Shown here piece after piece: positions 1 through 12,465 of a stretch of 64,000 bases of DNA (the stretch's first letter is position 1; every line of letters begins with the position of its first letter). The stretch spans positions 12,713,427 to 12,777,426 of the forward strand of contig NC_045147.1 of the NCBI RefSeq assembly GCF_008831285.2. The letters run 5' to 3'. The notes beneath the pieces were generated by a model. It was not told where the DNA came from, ran no database searches, and saw nothing but the letters and a program-made list of their open reading frames with translations. Position numbers and translations under genes: made by a program. Source of the stretch: Nymphaea colorata. Lineage: Eukaryota > Streptophyta > Magnoliopsida > Nymphaeales > Nymphaeaceae.

Positions 1-334
1 GCATCGGGTGCCAGGTGGCCCGGCCCGATAATGAGTAGGGTCTAGGTCAGTCCAACATCCAAAACTCCAGCCTGGCCTGGCCCAACTCGAAAAACCTGAA
101 CTCGAGTTCAGTCTGATTAAACTTAAAAATATATTAAAAATTTATATAAATATAATTAATCATAATAAAATATTATAAATATATATAAAAATTAATAATT
201 TTTTTTAAAAAACTCATTATCGGGCTGATGTGGGCTTATCAAGACAACCTAGCCCGGCCCGAGTTCCTTTTTTTCAGGCTCGGGCCTGAGTCAGGCCGGA
301 TACCAATTACCCGGCAGTGGCCCACGATGCCCAA
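1..334. mobile_element. MITE-like element, truncated by window edge (copy A)
   Basis: GC-rich ends (gcatcgggtgccaggtggcc at the left, cagtggcccacgatgccca at the right) flank a core made almost only of A and T at about 120-215. The two ends are imperfect inverted repeats of each other. The same arrangement recurs inverted at 16577-16899, sharing the stretch around gcccgataatgag and the AT core. It has no coding capacity. The left boundary is lost at the window edge, so no target-site duplication can be judged. The superfamily is not certain. Confidence 0.55.
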
Positions 335-526
335 GCTTGATCTGGTTTAGATCTCATATCCATGAAAAACATAAATGGCTAAAGCAAACACCCTCGCCTC
401 AATCCCCTCTTAAGTCAGAGCTATTTCTCTTACCTTTCACGATAATACAAAGGACACCAAGGCAACACAAGCACAAACTCTATCATAGTTTTGTGTTAGG
501 TTTTTTATCAAACATATAAAGGTGCA

Positions 527-564
<38 letters not shown>

Positions 565-1640
565 TCAAATTATTGCTAGCTTAGAAAAAGTTTGGTAACA
601 AAGACACTATCTGAATATCCCATGAATTTACCCTAAAAATGAAGGTACATTTATGAAGTACTTCTTAAATTTAGTCTAATCTTTGGCACAGATTGAGACT
701 GAACGAAACCGTGGTGGGCTTATGAGTCCGGTTAGTAGCATTGATTGAGCTCACGTGGGTTCCCAAGTGAGGGCCTGAATGCACTCCTAGAGAAGCGGCA
801 AAGGCAGTGGGCTGGCCACAGCAGCCCACATAAATTGCTTATTTATTTATGTATTCGTACCTCATAGACATTTCACTTGTTTCCACATTCGCTCTGATAC
901 AAAGCCTGCTGGGATGTGAAGAATGACCTCAGTTTCCGTTAACAATCAGAGCACTTTTGGTTATATATATATATATATAAACCCAACGTTGATAGGAATA
1001 AAAAGTTTAGTTTACTTCTGCTCTCAAAAGATTTGAGAGAGGAATGACAAATATTAACAGCAACGTTGCCAAAAGAACACCAATCTGAACATAATTTATA
1101 ACATGTCATTTTTTTTATTGACAAGAGAGTGATGCATGCATATCGAGCAGTAGTGCCTGTGTAAAGCATGTAGGCACATGCGGTGGGCATGTGGCTCTGC
1201 AACCCACGAACCAAAAACGTCAAATTCACGTGATGCGGCCATTCTTTTCCTTACGAGTAAGTAATCGAGGAACAACAGCACATGCCTTTTATATATAAAT
1301 TATATCTATAATTAATATATTATTTTGTATTATATATATATTTATATATAATTTCAACTAAAACCGAACCCAGATTTCTAGTAGTTGACTGAGCTCTGAT
1401 CGTAGTGATAAGGAAAATGTTGTGCATCTATGGATGATTGGTCAAGGACTGCACTCGGATTATTATTTAACCTTCTCTCGGAACATATTCTAAATGTTCT
1501 ATCTTCGACGACATTTTCTTTTTCATTTATTTCTCGAAACCCACCAAACAAGCAAAATAATTTAATTTATGCTGACATCGTCCCCGGTAGAGAAAGACGC
1601 CACGCCATCGAGCTCCCACGTTTGTTGACCGAGACCTAAC
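335..1640. other. Intergenic DNA upstream of the DHHC gene
   Basis: No convincing exon was seen. The stretch holds (TA)n tracts at about 532-560 and 963-979 and AT-rich DNA at 1290-1350. A short copy of the dispersed catgaatttaccc motif lies near 620-660. Open frames here are short and show no recognisable protein. The last part, from about 1640, becomes GC-rich and is probably the start of the leader of the gene beginning at 1838. Confidence 0.5.
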
Positions 1641-1837
1641 CGAACTTGGTTCGGACCAGGAGGGTCACCACCTTTCCTCTTCTTCCTTCGTCGGCGGCGA
1701 TTTGCAGAGGGAAGGTGGGGAGGGATTGAAGTTCCGAGTCCGACCGTGTCGGAGTGGTACCGCTGGCGTCTGACGTCTGGAAGAGGCTTTTCCCGAGTAC
1801 GAGGGCGGGGAATAGCGGCCGCCGGAGAAGGGTGACT

Positions 1838-2986
1838 ATGGCGTGGGACGGAAACCTCTTCAAGTTCTGCTCGGGGCTGCGGGTGCTCGGCTACCTTATG
1901 ATCCTGCTCGTCGGGGGTATCGTCGCCGTCTCGTATGACGCTGTCGTCGTCGTCACCTGCGGCTCTCTGCTGCGACTCGGTGGCGTCAGGTGCGCTCTCT
2001 CCGTCGTCATCATCGCCGTCTTTCATCTGCTGGTGATTCTCGCCCTTGCATTTGCTCTTCTTTTTCTCTTATTTCTTTCTCATTGGGAAAGTAAAGACCA
2101 TAATTGATGTGAAAGATTCAACTACTGGTTGTTTAGAGTTCTTCTCTTGATGAATTGTCTTCATGGTTGTGTGTGCTAGGAAAAGTCTTAATTAGTCAAC
2201 TTGATGTTCGATCCAATATGTACTAGATGTGTAGGTCATTTTCTTTGTTTGGTTTGCTGTTGTTTCTGCAAACAACTCACAACAAGCATTAGGGAACTAG
2301 AAGAATATGAGACGAAGTTCTTTTTATTTTGATTGGGATGTTTTCTTAAGAATATCAAATGAGCTATGAACGAGTAGTAGAATACTGTAAGGAGTATGAT
2401 CAGACATGATGATATGACAAATGGCGCTTGTATTTATTCTGTTCGGTACTGGAACAGCCATCCAAAACAGCATAAGCTTGGTCGACTCCTACCATTTTCC
2501 TCGATGTTCAATAATGATGAGTTATGACTGTCTGAGAAGCCGAAGTGGGGAAAATTTCTAAAGCCAAAATTGTTTTGTGCATTTGTCAACTGTCTAAGGC
2601 TGTTATCCTAAAGTTGATTGTTCACCTGTTTGTAGAATGTAGAGCTATGCAGAATTTGACTCTAGGAAACCTTGATATTATGGAAGCAGTATTCAAGAAT
2701 GTAAACTCAGTTCTTTCCCATCAATCTGTGGATTATTCAACAGAAAGGAAATCAATCTAGTTGTATATGTGTTGCATTAATCTGCCTTCACATTGAAGAG
2801 GCAGAACAGTCAGCAAGACATGATAATTGAGTATATTCTTATAAACCATGTCATGTGGACTAAAACCTATGCTTGATATGGCATCCTGTAGCAGCATAAA
2901 ACCAACATTTGAGGGCACACATTTATAAATTTACAGTTGAGGAGGGGCACTAATATGTAAATATATATTTTTATGTAAGAGTTTAT

Positions 2987-3033
<47 letters not shown>

Positions 3034-5672
3034 TGGGGGGACGGAGAGATGCCTCCATGGCACTGCTGCAGCTGAACCTTCCTGTTATGCTGCTTGAAAT
3101 TCGTTTTTGTCGTGTGGGATTTAATTATTTATTGTTTTGCTTTACACCAGTGACATTTATGTGCATACGGGATTCTGTTTATTGAAGCAGCACATGATTA
3201 AGCTTTTATTTCTGTTAAAACTTTTATCCAACAATACGTGGCCATGTATTTTCATTATGGTGTTTGTCTCTTGTTTCAATTTTAGGGTTGCAGGTTTTTC
3301 TGCTGCTTTTGTTAGTTATTGACACAATTGAAGTTCTATGTTGCAGCTCCTTTTGCTGTTATGGAGCTATTTTTTGGTAGTCTTCACAGATCCGGGCTCC
3401 GTTCCACAAAATTGGCAGCCAATGGCAGACGAAAATCCAGTGGTTGCAAGTTCAACAGCTTCTTCAGAGTATGCAGACCTAGAAATCAGGTCTTCTGGAT
3501 GGTCTCCATCTGGTGAGCCAACTCGAAGACCTGGAATACGCTATTGTAATAGCTGCCAGAATGTCAAGCCACCTCGCTGTCATCATTGCTCTGTTTGTAA
3601 GCTATTAAACTCTGATTTTAGATATGGCTTTAGTTCATCTCTCATCATTGGTTAATTTTTGCACTTGTAACTCCTCCATGATTTATTGACGCATGAAAGT
3701 CGCGCACTATCTTATAACAGGACAACCAGTTCTAACAAGGTCACTGCATGAAGATTAACTTTTTCCTGTTATTAACGGGAAGACCAGTTCTGACAATATA
3801 GCCTTCACCTATTTTCTTCTACTGGTGGCCATAATTGAATATGTAGAGATGAAAGTAGTTTCTCACATAGTTTATTGTTCATTCATTTTAGAATTTGAAT
3901 GACTTTCCTTGCCATGTAGATTTGTAATGTGTCAAATACAGTTTAGCCATTTCCCTTGAAGCAAAAATACTTGAAGAGATAGATGTCAATTAGTTCTCCT
4001 TCATAATATCTTTATATTTTGTGTCTACTCACGGTCAATTGAATGGGTTATAAGTTAATTTGTGAACAAGTGTATTGAATTTCTGCATTCCATAATCCAT
4101 TATTTTATGGCCCATATGCACTTCTCTATATTGGTTTTCGAAAATTTGTAGGGAGAAGGTTCTGCAATGGTACCATCATCAATGTCCACGAATCTCATGA
4201 TTTTGGAATATCTGGTTTAGCTGTAAAAACCTGTTATGATTGTTGGCATTTCTAGTCTGTGTAAAAAATTATTATTTAGAAAATCATGAGCCAACTAGAT
4301 GACTTAGTTAACTTCCGGCATGTAGCAGGTCAAAAAATGGGAATGATCTGGAAGTTCACAGGATTAAGCTGCCATTCAACTACTAAGCTGAGTCAGCTTC
4401 ATTTTTGCATGGCCGAGCCAAGGCATGGGTTGGCTATGCAAGCACACATGTAGTTGGCACTTGGCATATTTGAATGAATCATGCAAAGTACTACATTTTG
4501 TATAAAATTACAATATTACTTATGACCTACTCGTAGGTGCATATATTGTAAATTTTTCTCACTGTATATGGCTTATGCAATTATATAAAATGCAATACTG
4601 ATAACAATAGTAGAGATATTTTAGAAAGCATCAATTTTTGTAGGCGTCCTAAAATATGAACACATTTTATACAAAATATTAGTAATATAAGTTCAACAAT
4701 AATCATATATGTGTATAGTTGTAGAACTTGCACAAATAAGAAAAGTTGTATTGATAATACAATGTGCAACATAATATATGTATGTGTTTGTAGGTAACTA
4801 AAATATGAACAAGTCATCCCGAATCTCTGGGCTTCTAGAAATTGTGAAATAGTTTCTCTGTTACTGATACTTTGCCATTAAAGCATGGTGGGCCTCTCCA
4901 TAAAGTTGGTTGTTACCAAGCTTTATTTAAAACAATAGAAAGAATTTATAGTAGTTTATTATGAGAATCTATTGAGTTTTACATTGTTGTGCATGTAGGT
5001 CAAAGATGTGTACTGAAAATGGATCATCACTGTATATGGGTTGTCAACTGTGTCGGTGCACGAAACTACAAATTCTTTCTCCTTTTTCTGGTAATAAACT
5101 GAGATAGAGTTTATATTTTGGTTCTTCAAGTTTTTTATTGCTTATGGACCTGCAAAAGAATGTTGAGTTTTTTACTAAATATTTTTTCATTTTAAAATTT
5201 AAAATTGCAAAATTCATGATCTGTTGTCTTTGAAGTTTAAGGTTAGCCAAAAAAGTTCTATACTTCTGTGTAGCTGCCCTTTTACTGGCACATGTGGATT
5301 AAATGGACATGGTATTTTTTGCCACACCTATGTAGAAGTGATTGGGAGAAAGTTGGAGGGCATTCCTTTCCATGTCCAAAAAACGAAAAAGGATTTTGTT
5401 AGGTTCATTTTGTTATCTAAGCATATGAAAGGATAACTATCTTAAGAACAAGTCATTTGCTTTGTTAAACAATGGACCTAATGGTTACTGCTGTTGCTTG
5501 GCATGGTTTTGCTTCATTGGATGACCATATATGCTTTGTAGTACAATATTAGTATATGCAAAGGAAACCTATTCCCCCAACAGTGGAAAAGGTTGCACCC
5601 TATGTCACATAGGTACGGGTACGGACCATTTTCAAAAAGTTTGGGTGTGGGGGTACGGCCGTACACACACGC

Positions 5673-5716
<44 letters not shown>

Positions 5717-8099
5717 AAAAATTTCAAAATGAATAACATATTCATAAAACACAGTATGGAAGTAATTAATATACAAATATATCAGCTTTCTTGATTCTCC
5801 GTCGCATCATCAAGATTAGAAGGAGCAACAGGTCACACTTTTAAGATATATTGACATCGCTATGGTTATGGCTCACACTATTATCGAAGAGTCAAGTTAT
5901 AGAGAATGAATGAATTTTCAAAACATTATATGGAAGATTTTAAATGAAAAGTTGTGAGGAACTATGTACAAGAAAGGTTTAGAGTGAAAAAGGAAACAAG
6001 AAAAGAGGGGGATTTTTAATTTTCAACTCAAAAACTGGACAACTTTGGACTTGGTCAAAGTTGACCGAGCCCGAAAATGGACAAAAATGATCTCAGGTAC
6101 GTTGACCGTACCCGGTACTGCGTTGACCGCACCAGGGCCATACCCAGGACCATACCTGTACCCGTTTACCCGTGTGACATAAGGTGCACCATATATCATT
6201 CTCAAGATAGGGCATTGCTACCACAATATTAGCCCGCCGATCCTTTCCTACTTTGCATCGTTCGTTAGTTTTTCGGAAAATATTGATGCTTCCTCTTCTG
6301 ATTTTTTCGAAGTTACACCCTCCTAACGAGTCATTTTTCAAGGAAAGCTTGTTTATTTGACACTTCAAATGATTTTTACAAAACTTTTTTCTAGTTCATT
6401 ACGATTTATTTCTGCTTGATTGTGAGGAAAAAAGCAGGTGGCCTTCCTACTTCCTAGTCAACATGAAAACTAGGGGGTACACGTTTTAACGCACCCACTG
6501 CTAGAATTATGTGATACTTATAGGAGATAGTTGCAACAATTTTTATGATTTAAGCTGTCAAAAGTTAATAGTAACCGTATCTTCTATTTCTTTTTCCAGT
6601 ACAAAGAGCGCATATATCACTAGCAGAATGTGAGATAGTTTTCTCTTGTTACAAACTGACAAGTAATGTGATTGCCTTTTCTAATCTAACTAGCTTATGA
6701 ACATTTAAGCATACATAGACTCACACACAAAAACACATGAAATACATGATGATGTGGTACATGACCAATGATTAAATGGGGCAAATGTTGCACAGGGCCT
6801 TAGTATCTGAACGTCAATTGCTTCATGCAGCGAGCTTATTTGAAGAACAGAAAATTGCATTTACGACTACATATATTGGGGTATATTCATTTGCAAGGAT
6901 AATATGATGAATGAAAATTAAGATTTCAATGGAGGTTGTAGTGATTTTTTAATGTGAGTGATTGTTTCCTAGATATATTTAGTTTCTTCCTTTGTGAAAA
7001 CAACTAGTAATGTTTCTAATTTCTTGCTTGAAGATGCTGACGGTCGACATACTCTATTTTTATGTTGTGATGTCCAAATCGTTACTGATACCTGCAAATG
7101 CAAAAACTCTTTTGCAGCTGTATACGTTTCTGGAGACCACACTGGACACGCTGGTACTTTTGCCTGAATTTATCAGATTTTTTGGCGAGATTAATAGCCA
7201 TTCTAGTTCCCCTGGCAACCTTGCTGTGACCTTCCTTGCTTTTGGTAAACTTCTTAGCTAAGATGCTTGAAATATTTTTCAAGGTTTCTGCAATTGCTAT
7301 TTCTTTGAATGTGTACTTCTTTCCTTGCAGTAATCAATCTGGCGTTTGCACTGAGCCTTCTTGGTTTTGTGATATTGCATTTGTCTCTTTTATTAAGCAA
7401 TACAACCACCATTGAGGTAAATACTGCTTTAGATTTTTGTCTCTCCCTGCTTGGTTTATCATCATATTAAAGCATGGCCTTTATAGGTTTACGAGAAGAA
7501 GACAGCCATCGGATGGAGATATGACCTGGGCAAAAGGAAAAACGTAGAACAGGTAAGTGATATTTCTCAACCTCTATTTCATTTAATTTGCCGATGGGGT
7601 ACCAGAATAATCAAAGAATCAGACTTTTAAGTAGACAAGTGTCCTTCTATATTGGCCACTGTCAAGTTGACATTGAATGAGCTACGTAATATAAACCAAT
7701 TGCTGCTTAGCCAAAGTGTGATGATTGAAGGATTCTCCTATCTTACATTAAGTTTCCTTGGCAACCTCATTAGCCGTCCCTTTTCTTATAGCTTAGGTTC
7801 TCCATTAAAGTACGTTATTCGTATGTTTGGTCTTCCATTGCAGTCATTCACCTGTGAATAGCATATTTGGAGCACACTCTCTGGCGTCAAACTGTTGGCA
7901 GGACTCTTGCATCACGTTCTTATTTCATGTTGATCAGCTCTGTCCTCATTTATCTCGATGTTGCGTTAAATTGTTTGTGCAGGTATTTGGCAAGAAAAGG
8001 GCATATTGGCTCCTGCCACTTTACTCAAAGGAAGATCTAGAAAAGATACCTGCACTTCAAGGTTTGGAATTCCCCATCCGTTCAGATGCAGAGGTTTGA
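1838..8099 (+). CDS. DHHC-type protein S-acyltransferase (PAT13/PAT14-like), 7 exons
   Basis: Exons, all with GT-AG borders and continuous phase: 1838-2032, 3347-3596, 4999-5090, 7118-7244, 7331-7416, 7487-7552, 7983-8099. They give 310 aa, close to Arabidopsis PAT13/14. The family transfers palmitate from its own active-site cysteine to cysteines of membrane proteins, usually at Golgi or other endomembranes. The cysteine-rich domain spans about residues 132-180, with CxxC pairs and the catalytic D-H-H-C at 157-160. The TTxE-type motif (TTTIE) is at 246-250. Hydrophobic segments lie at about 13-35, 53-78, 170-195 and 215-243, the four-helix plan of the family. The DPG motif follows helix 2. 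The start ATG has G at +4, and no upstream ATG was seen in the GC-rich leader. Intron 3 (5091-7117) carries a MITE. The C-terminus ends shortly after the LQGLEFP motif, as in the family. The exon model is my own splice reading. Confidence 0.93.
2033..3346 (+). other. Intron 1 of the DHHC gene, with (AG)n tract
   Basis: Donor gtgatt follows the codon for Leu65 and acceptor ttgcag precedes the LLLLLW segment. An (AG)n microsatellite occupies 2989-3030, followed by a short G/A-rich stretch. No other exon is needed, because phase and family alignment are continuous across the intron. Confidence 0.8.
5600..6182. mobile_element. hAT-type MITE in intron 3 of the DHHC gene
   Basis: The left end reads CTATGTCACATAGGTACGGG. 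The right end reads CGGGTAAACGGG-type sequence in reverse, closing with CCCGTGTGACATAA, so the ends are inverted repeats (TATGTCACA/TGTGACATA). Eight-base flanking duplications gttgcacc (5592-5599) and ggtgcacc (6183-6190) match at 7 of 8 positions, the size expected for hAT elements. The interior has an (AT)n tract at 5677-5714 and no transposase. It lies wholly in an intron, so the protein is unaffected. The left end resembles the sequence starting at 40692, upstream of the degenerate hAT transposase. Confidence 0.8.
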
Positions 8100-9026
8100 G
8101 CTGCATGCTCTGTGTATTAGTTATTTGTATCATCATTCATTGTATCTTTAAGTTGTTACAAATATTAGCTATTAATATTCATAAATACAAATTGTTGATT
8201 TTATTATGCATGTACACTTACAAACAATAAACACATGGTTCCGTCATGAGAAAAATAAAACCTGATGTTCACGTTGGTGATATTGAATCTAAAAGTTCTC
8301 CCAGGTACGGATTCGCAACTGATGCAGTCATCCAGATGTGTTTTCCTCTGTAACCGGACGAAAAATGCTGGGCCGTATTTTGACTCAAACACCGGCTCTT
8401 TGTGGAGCCTAGGCCGTGGCAATATGGATTTCTCTCTATTGACTTTGCTATTTATAATGGTTATGAGAGAGATGGCTGATTTCATAAGAAATTGAGATAT
8501 GTGTAGACGACTCTTCTCAAGGACTCACTGCTTGGTCGATTTGTCCTGGTCATGGTCTTGCTTGCAGCATGGAAATCATTCTGGACAAAATGCTGGAGCC
8601 ACGAACTTCCCATCTTGTCATGCTCCAACGCACATATTGTTTTCTTGACAATTTTGATACTTATACCATCCAAAACACGACGAAGTTTTTGAACTCCAGA
8701 AATCAAAGACCAGAGGCTTGTTCAAGGCCAACGTACAATCTTTATGAATGGGGATGTCTCATCAAGAGAGAAAAAAAATAAAAGCAACAACGAAAACACT
8801 TGTCTTAATTTAGTGCTGCAGTACATGTTACGCCCAAAACATACAGCTAACGGCGCTAACAAGAACTTTATGAACCCGACTACTGGTTTGAATTAAGACC
8901 TTCGAGTTGGAAGTGGCCGTATACCGGTGTACCCGGTGCGTCTCTTGGCATGATTTAGATGAATTTAAGTCCCAGAAGAGCGGACAATCTAAGAAAAAGA
9001 AAAGTGGAAAGGTACGTCTCATGGCA
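8100..9026. other. 3' flank of the DHHC gene; nothing recognised
   Basis: The first few hundred bases are probably the 3' UTR of the DHHC gene. Further on there are only short open frames without recognisable protein signatures. No RNA gene or repeat structure was identified. Confidence 0.4.
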
Positions 9027-9347
9027 TCATGGTGTAGCATCACAGTGTCCGGCCGGCTGATCCGGACTTGGTACCGGCCAGGGTTCCACCTGATGCTTGT
9101 TCCTCGGCAGGGTTGTCGGCAGTGGAGGGAGTGGCTCAGAGGCAAGGAACGAGATCAAAATCAAGGTTGGGGTCCCAAACAAGATTAGTCCGACCGGGAT
9201 CAACCATTGTTGAGACCTGGCTTGCCGCAGACGAGTATACCAGAAGACCAACATCCAGGAACCGAGCACAATAGATAGTATGGAACAAGAGAAAACCACT
9301 CCAACCTTTATGAGATGTCCACAGCTTGTCACTTCGCTCGCAGCCAT
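9027..9347 (-). CDS. Hypothetical small membrane protein with two predicted helices, 106 aa
   Basis: I do not recognise this protein with certainty. The ATG-initiated frame gives 106 aa with two strongly hydrophobic segments: about residues 13-37 (VGVVFSCSILSIVLGSWMLV core) and about 47-68 (WLIPVGLILFGTPTLILISF core). A basic, Gln-rich linker (RLRQARSQQ) joins them. The tail after residue 70 is Pro-rich and low in hydrophobicity. The transmembrane pattern and the ordered linker look more like real coding sequence than chance. A splice-acceptor-like ttggttgtag lies just upstream on the minus strand, so the frame could also be the last exon of a longer gene. The pro-rich tail may not be coding. 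No neighbour suggests a role. Confidence 0.4.
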   Translation of the reverse strand: MAASEVTSCGHLIKVGVVFSCSILSIVLGSWMLVFWYTRLRQARSQQWLIPVGLILFGTPTLILISFLASEPLPPLPTTLPRNKHQVEPWPVPSPDQPAGHCDATP

Positions 9348-9406
9348 TGATGAACCCTACAACCAAAGAATCCACAAACAAATTAGAACTCATAAGCATC
9401 TAACTG

Positions 9407-9460
<54 letters not shown>
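9407..9460. repeat. (TA)n microsatellite
   Basis: An almost pure TA dinucleotide tract with one TG interruption. It is likely to be polymorphic in length. Confidence 0.9.
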
Positions 9461-9463
<3 letters not shown>

Positions 9464-9778
9464 GTGCATGAGTTGGAGATGAATCCTTGAGAATGGCCCA
9501 AGCTACGTTAACGGAGGTACTAAAGCTCAAATCTCATGAACCACAGGGGCCATGCCATTCCCATGGAGCCTTCTGCTTGATGACGAGCTTCATTAGGAGG
9601 TGAAATTCTTTGTTCTTCTCTGGCGTTGTGACTCCGTGAGAAGAGCAGTTTGACTAGCTAACGTGGCCTGCTACAGCCGATAGTCATGTCATAGCCACCT
9701 TTCTTCTTATTCAGTCTTTTGGAGGTAAATCACACAAAGACAGTAAGCTGCGGAGGAGATGGGTGATCATATTATTCT

Positions 9779-9806
9779 GCACACACACACACACACACTC
9801 ACACAC
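9779..9806. repeat. (CA)n microsatellite
   Basis: A CA dinucleotide tract of about 13 units with a single ct interruption. Confidence 0.85.
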
Positions 9807-9860
9807 GTATATTGTGGGAAATGGGGAATCACTGCAATTTTCATGGTGGCAATCGCCTCC

Positions 9861-11608
9861 ACCGGCTTGCCGCTTTACACCGTTCATGCTTATATTTGAC
9901 ATACGATTACAATTAATCTACGGAAGGACTGCTCGGAAATTGGTAACGAATGAATTTCCCGTTCCCTCAAACAAGGGCTTAACTCACCTGATTGGAACAG
10001 CTTGTGAACGAACAAAAAGTTGAAGGGATGTCAACAGTTTGAAACTGATATTGGGTGCGGCCTTTCTGGAAGACGAGAACTGTTATTCCACCGAACCGCA
10101 TGATAAGTAGTTGCTGTATTCTACTGTCTGAAGAAAAAAACCGATGGTGTAGGATTGAAGAACAAGGATAGATCACTTAACTTATTGTTGGATCGTACTA
10201 AATATGATGATGACAAAATCCATCCTTCTAGAAAGCAGTGGTTATATTTGCCATCTTGTCTATTCCTCGTGCATAACTTTAAGTGGTTGAAGTGCATTCT
10301 TAATCCCAAAAAACCTGGACTCCGTGAAGAATTTGGAGCATCAGACTTGACACCCAAAAGGCATCTAGTTCAGTTCCTCATATGTCTAATTCTTTAGGTT
10401 TTTATCTGGTATCAGAATGGATCCATGCATGTTGTTTTCACTAACTACCAACCCATACAATGACAACACTAAGGAAAAGCTCAGTCAACAAAATGGCAAG
10501 AATATTGAAACTTGATCTAGAGCCTTCAACTTGACACTCTTTATATTCCTCTTTTGCTACCTTTCACCAACTTCCGAAAATAAATTTCAAATTCTATTAA
10601 AAATCAACGTTGTTTTCTTGCTTGAGAAAAAGTATAGCCGGTGCAACATGGACTAAATGTGTCCAGTACTGTTGAGTTTACCTGCACAATCCAATTACGC
10701 AATTCCCATGAGAAGAATGAAAGTTTCTCTTTCAAATACTTGAATGGCCTCTTTCTTGCTTTCTCATCCACATCTTTGTGAATTTTGTCCTCATCAAGAA
10801 TATTGAGAAGAGCCATTTGGAGGGAGAAAAGTTTGCAAGCCATCCATATTATCATGATTTCATCTCTTGAAGGATGGAGCGAGCATGAAGGAATTAATCT
10901 GAATCGGAGTGGACACCGTAACTGGGTTCGACTCCGATACGGTAGAAAGCGAAACGGATCAATATTTGAATAATAATAGTCTAGTCTCTTGATCAAATAT
11001 ATGCACCAAAAAAATATGAGAATTACGAAGACGTGTTCTTGGTATAGCCAAACTACAATACACAGTCCCGTTCGGACTTGAATGGAGAAAACTATATATG
11101 GATACATCGGGCTACTTATCATGGATGCAGACGTTCTCTAAAAGTTTATATTAGATTTGGTCACAAAATTTTAAGCTAAAGTGACGTCCAGAATTAGATT
11201 TTTCATTTTTTTGGCCAAATTATGTTTATTGATCACGACATGGGAAAAATAAGAAAAATGATCTTCTGTGCGTGCGGTAAAGGGAATCCTGATACGAGGA
11301 CCATCTTGATTGTAGGCTCTGAGAAATCATTTGAGATCGAGTATATGTTTCTTAATATCCACAGGTACGATGCCATGTTTGCATCTAAAGTCTCATCGAT
11401 TGCCGGATCCATGGCATGAGATCATCGATACTTGGACTGGTTGAACTAAAACTGGTTTGTCTTATGAAACAGGATTGGTAATATCTGATTGTCTGGGTCT
11501 ATTGTTATTTGCAGAAACAATTGCATGCATGAAGCATAGACCAAAAGACCACTAAAGAATTCTCGGACACTTCTTGCCCATGGACGAGTGGCTGGCAGAC
11601 ATTAAACG
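9861..11608. other. Intergenic stretch between the small ORF and the copia element
   Basis: No gene is recognised. A minus-strand frame of 172 codons at 10604-11122 is open but has no recognised domain, so I do not call it a gene. A tRNA-iMet-like primer-site sequence (tggtatcaga) occurs near 10410 without recognisable LTRs. Confidence 0.4.
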
Positions 11609-11667
11609 GCTGAAGATTTCTTTCCATGGTAGAGACGATGACAGGCTTCCTTCAAGATGTGCTAACA
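11609..11667 (-). repeat. Truncated 3' LTR of the copia element (59 bp)
   Basis: This segment matches the outer end of the 5' LTR (16329-16387), including ctgaagatttctttccatgg and the closing ctaaca, with a few differences. It directly follows the polypurine tract on the element strand. Only about 59 of an expected 420 bp remain, so most of the 3' LTR was lost or replaced. Confidence 0.8.
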
Positions 11668-11683
11668 AACTTCCCCTCAAGTT
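11668..11683 (-). other. Polypurine tract of the copia element
   Basis: On the element strand the sequence is AACTTGAGGGGAAGTT, followed directly by the LTR start TGTTAGC. The purine run is the usual plus-strand primer site of copia elements. The polyprotein stop codon TGA lies inside it. Confidence 0.75.
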
Positions 11684-12402
11684 GGTAGGCAGACATTAGT
11701 CTGCCCCAACTTGTCCATAATCGTCATGTGTCTTTCTTTCCCCAAACTTTTTGTGAAGATGTCAGCTAGTTGGTATTCGCTTTTGACGTGAGAAGTTGTG
11801 ATGGTGCCATCTTGGATTTTTTCTCGAAAAAAATGGCAGTCAACTTCGATATGTTTGGTTCGTTCATGGAATACGGGGTTCGCGCCAATATGAATAGCGG
11901 CCATGTTGTCACACTTAAGTTCCATGGGGGAGTCAATTTCAACCTTCATGTCCTTAAGGAGGGACTTAAGCCAAATCAATTCACATGTACATATGGCCAT
12001 GGAGCTGTATTCAGCCTCAGCACTGGATCGAGCTACAACGGCTTGCTTCTTACTTCGCCAAGTTATCAAGTTTCTTCCAATAAATGTACAGAAGCCTGAT
12101 GTTGATCGTCTGTCATTTGGGTCTCCAGCCCAATCTGCATCACAATAGCCAAGAAGATGTTGAGGTTGATTTCGTCGCATTAGGATTCCCTTTCCTGGTG
12201 TCCCTTTTAGATACCTTAGGTTCCAATGAGCTGCTTCAACATGATGGGATCTTGGCTGGTGCGTGAATTGGCTAATTACACTAACAGCATACATGATGTC
12301 AGGCCGTGTAACAGTCAAATATATAAGTTTTCCAACTAGTTTTTGAAAACTTTCTTTGTTTTTGACAATATCACCATCTTCTTTCCTTAGTTTGCAGTTC
12401 AT
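11677..12402 (-). pseudogene. Copia polyprotein, RNase H part
   Basis: The frame encodes the end of reverse transcriptase and the RNase H domain: YCDADWAGDPNDRRSTSG, then SRSSAEAEYSSMA, then a DNMAAIHIGANPVFHERTKH segment with the conserved acidic and His residues of copia RNase H. It ends at TGA in the polypurine tract. It is continuous in frame with the upstream reverse transcriptase, separated only by a TAG and 20 sense codons. The TAG sits where related copia proteins usually have a tyrosine, just before the I-I-D-L-L segment. Confidence 0.9.
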
Positions 12403-12465
12403 CTCAAGAGGCGTATTTGCAGGCTTGGCTCCAAGATATCCGGTGTCTTTCAGTAGATCAATTAT

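Noticed and set aside
1562-2026. 154-codon minus-strand frame rich in Asp and Arg
   Set aside because: It is antisense to exon 1 and the leader of the DHHC gene, and the composition comes from GC-rich CGT/GTC repeats.
10409-10421. Primer-site-like tggtatcagaatgg
   Set aside because: It resembles a copia primer site, but no LTR or element coding sequence is found next to it.
10604-11122. 172-codon open frame on the minus strand
   Set aside because: Not recognised, with mixed composition and no domain or conserved motif that I can support. It is likely a chance frame.
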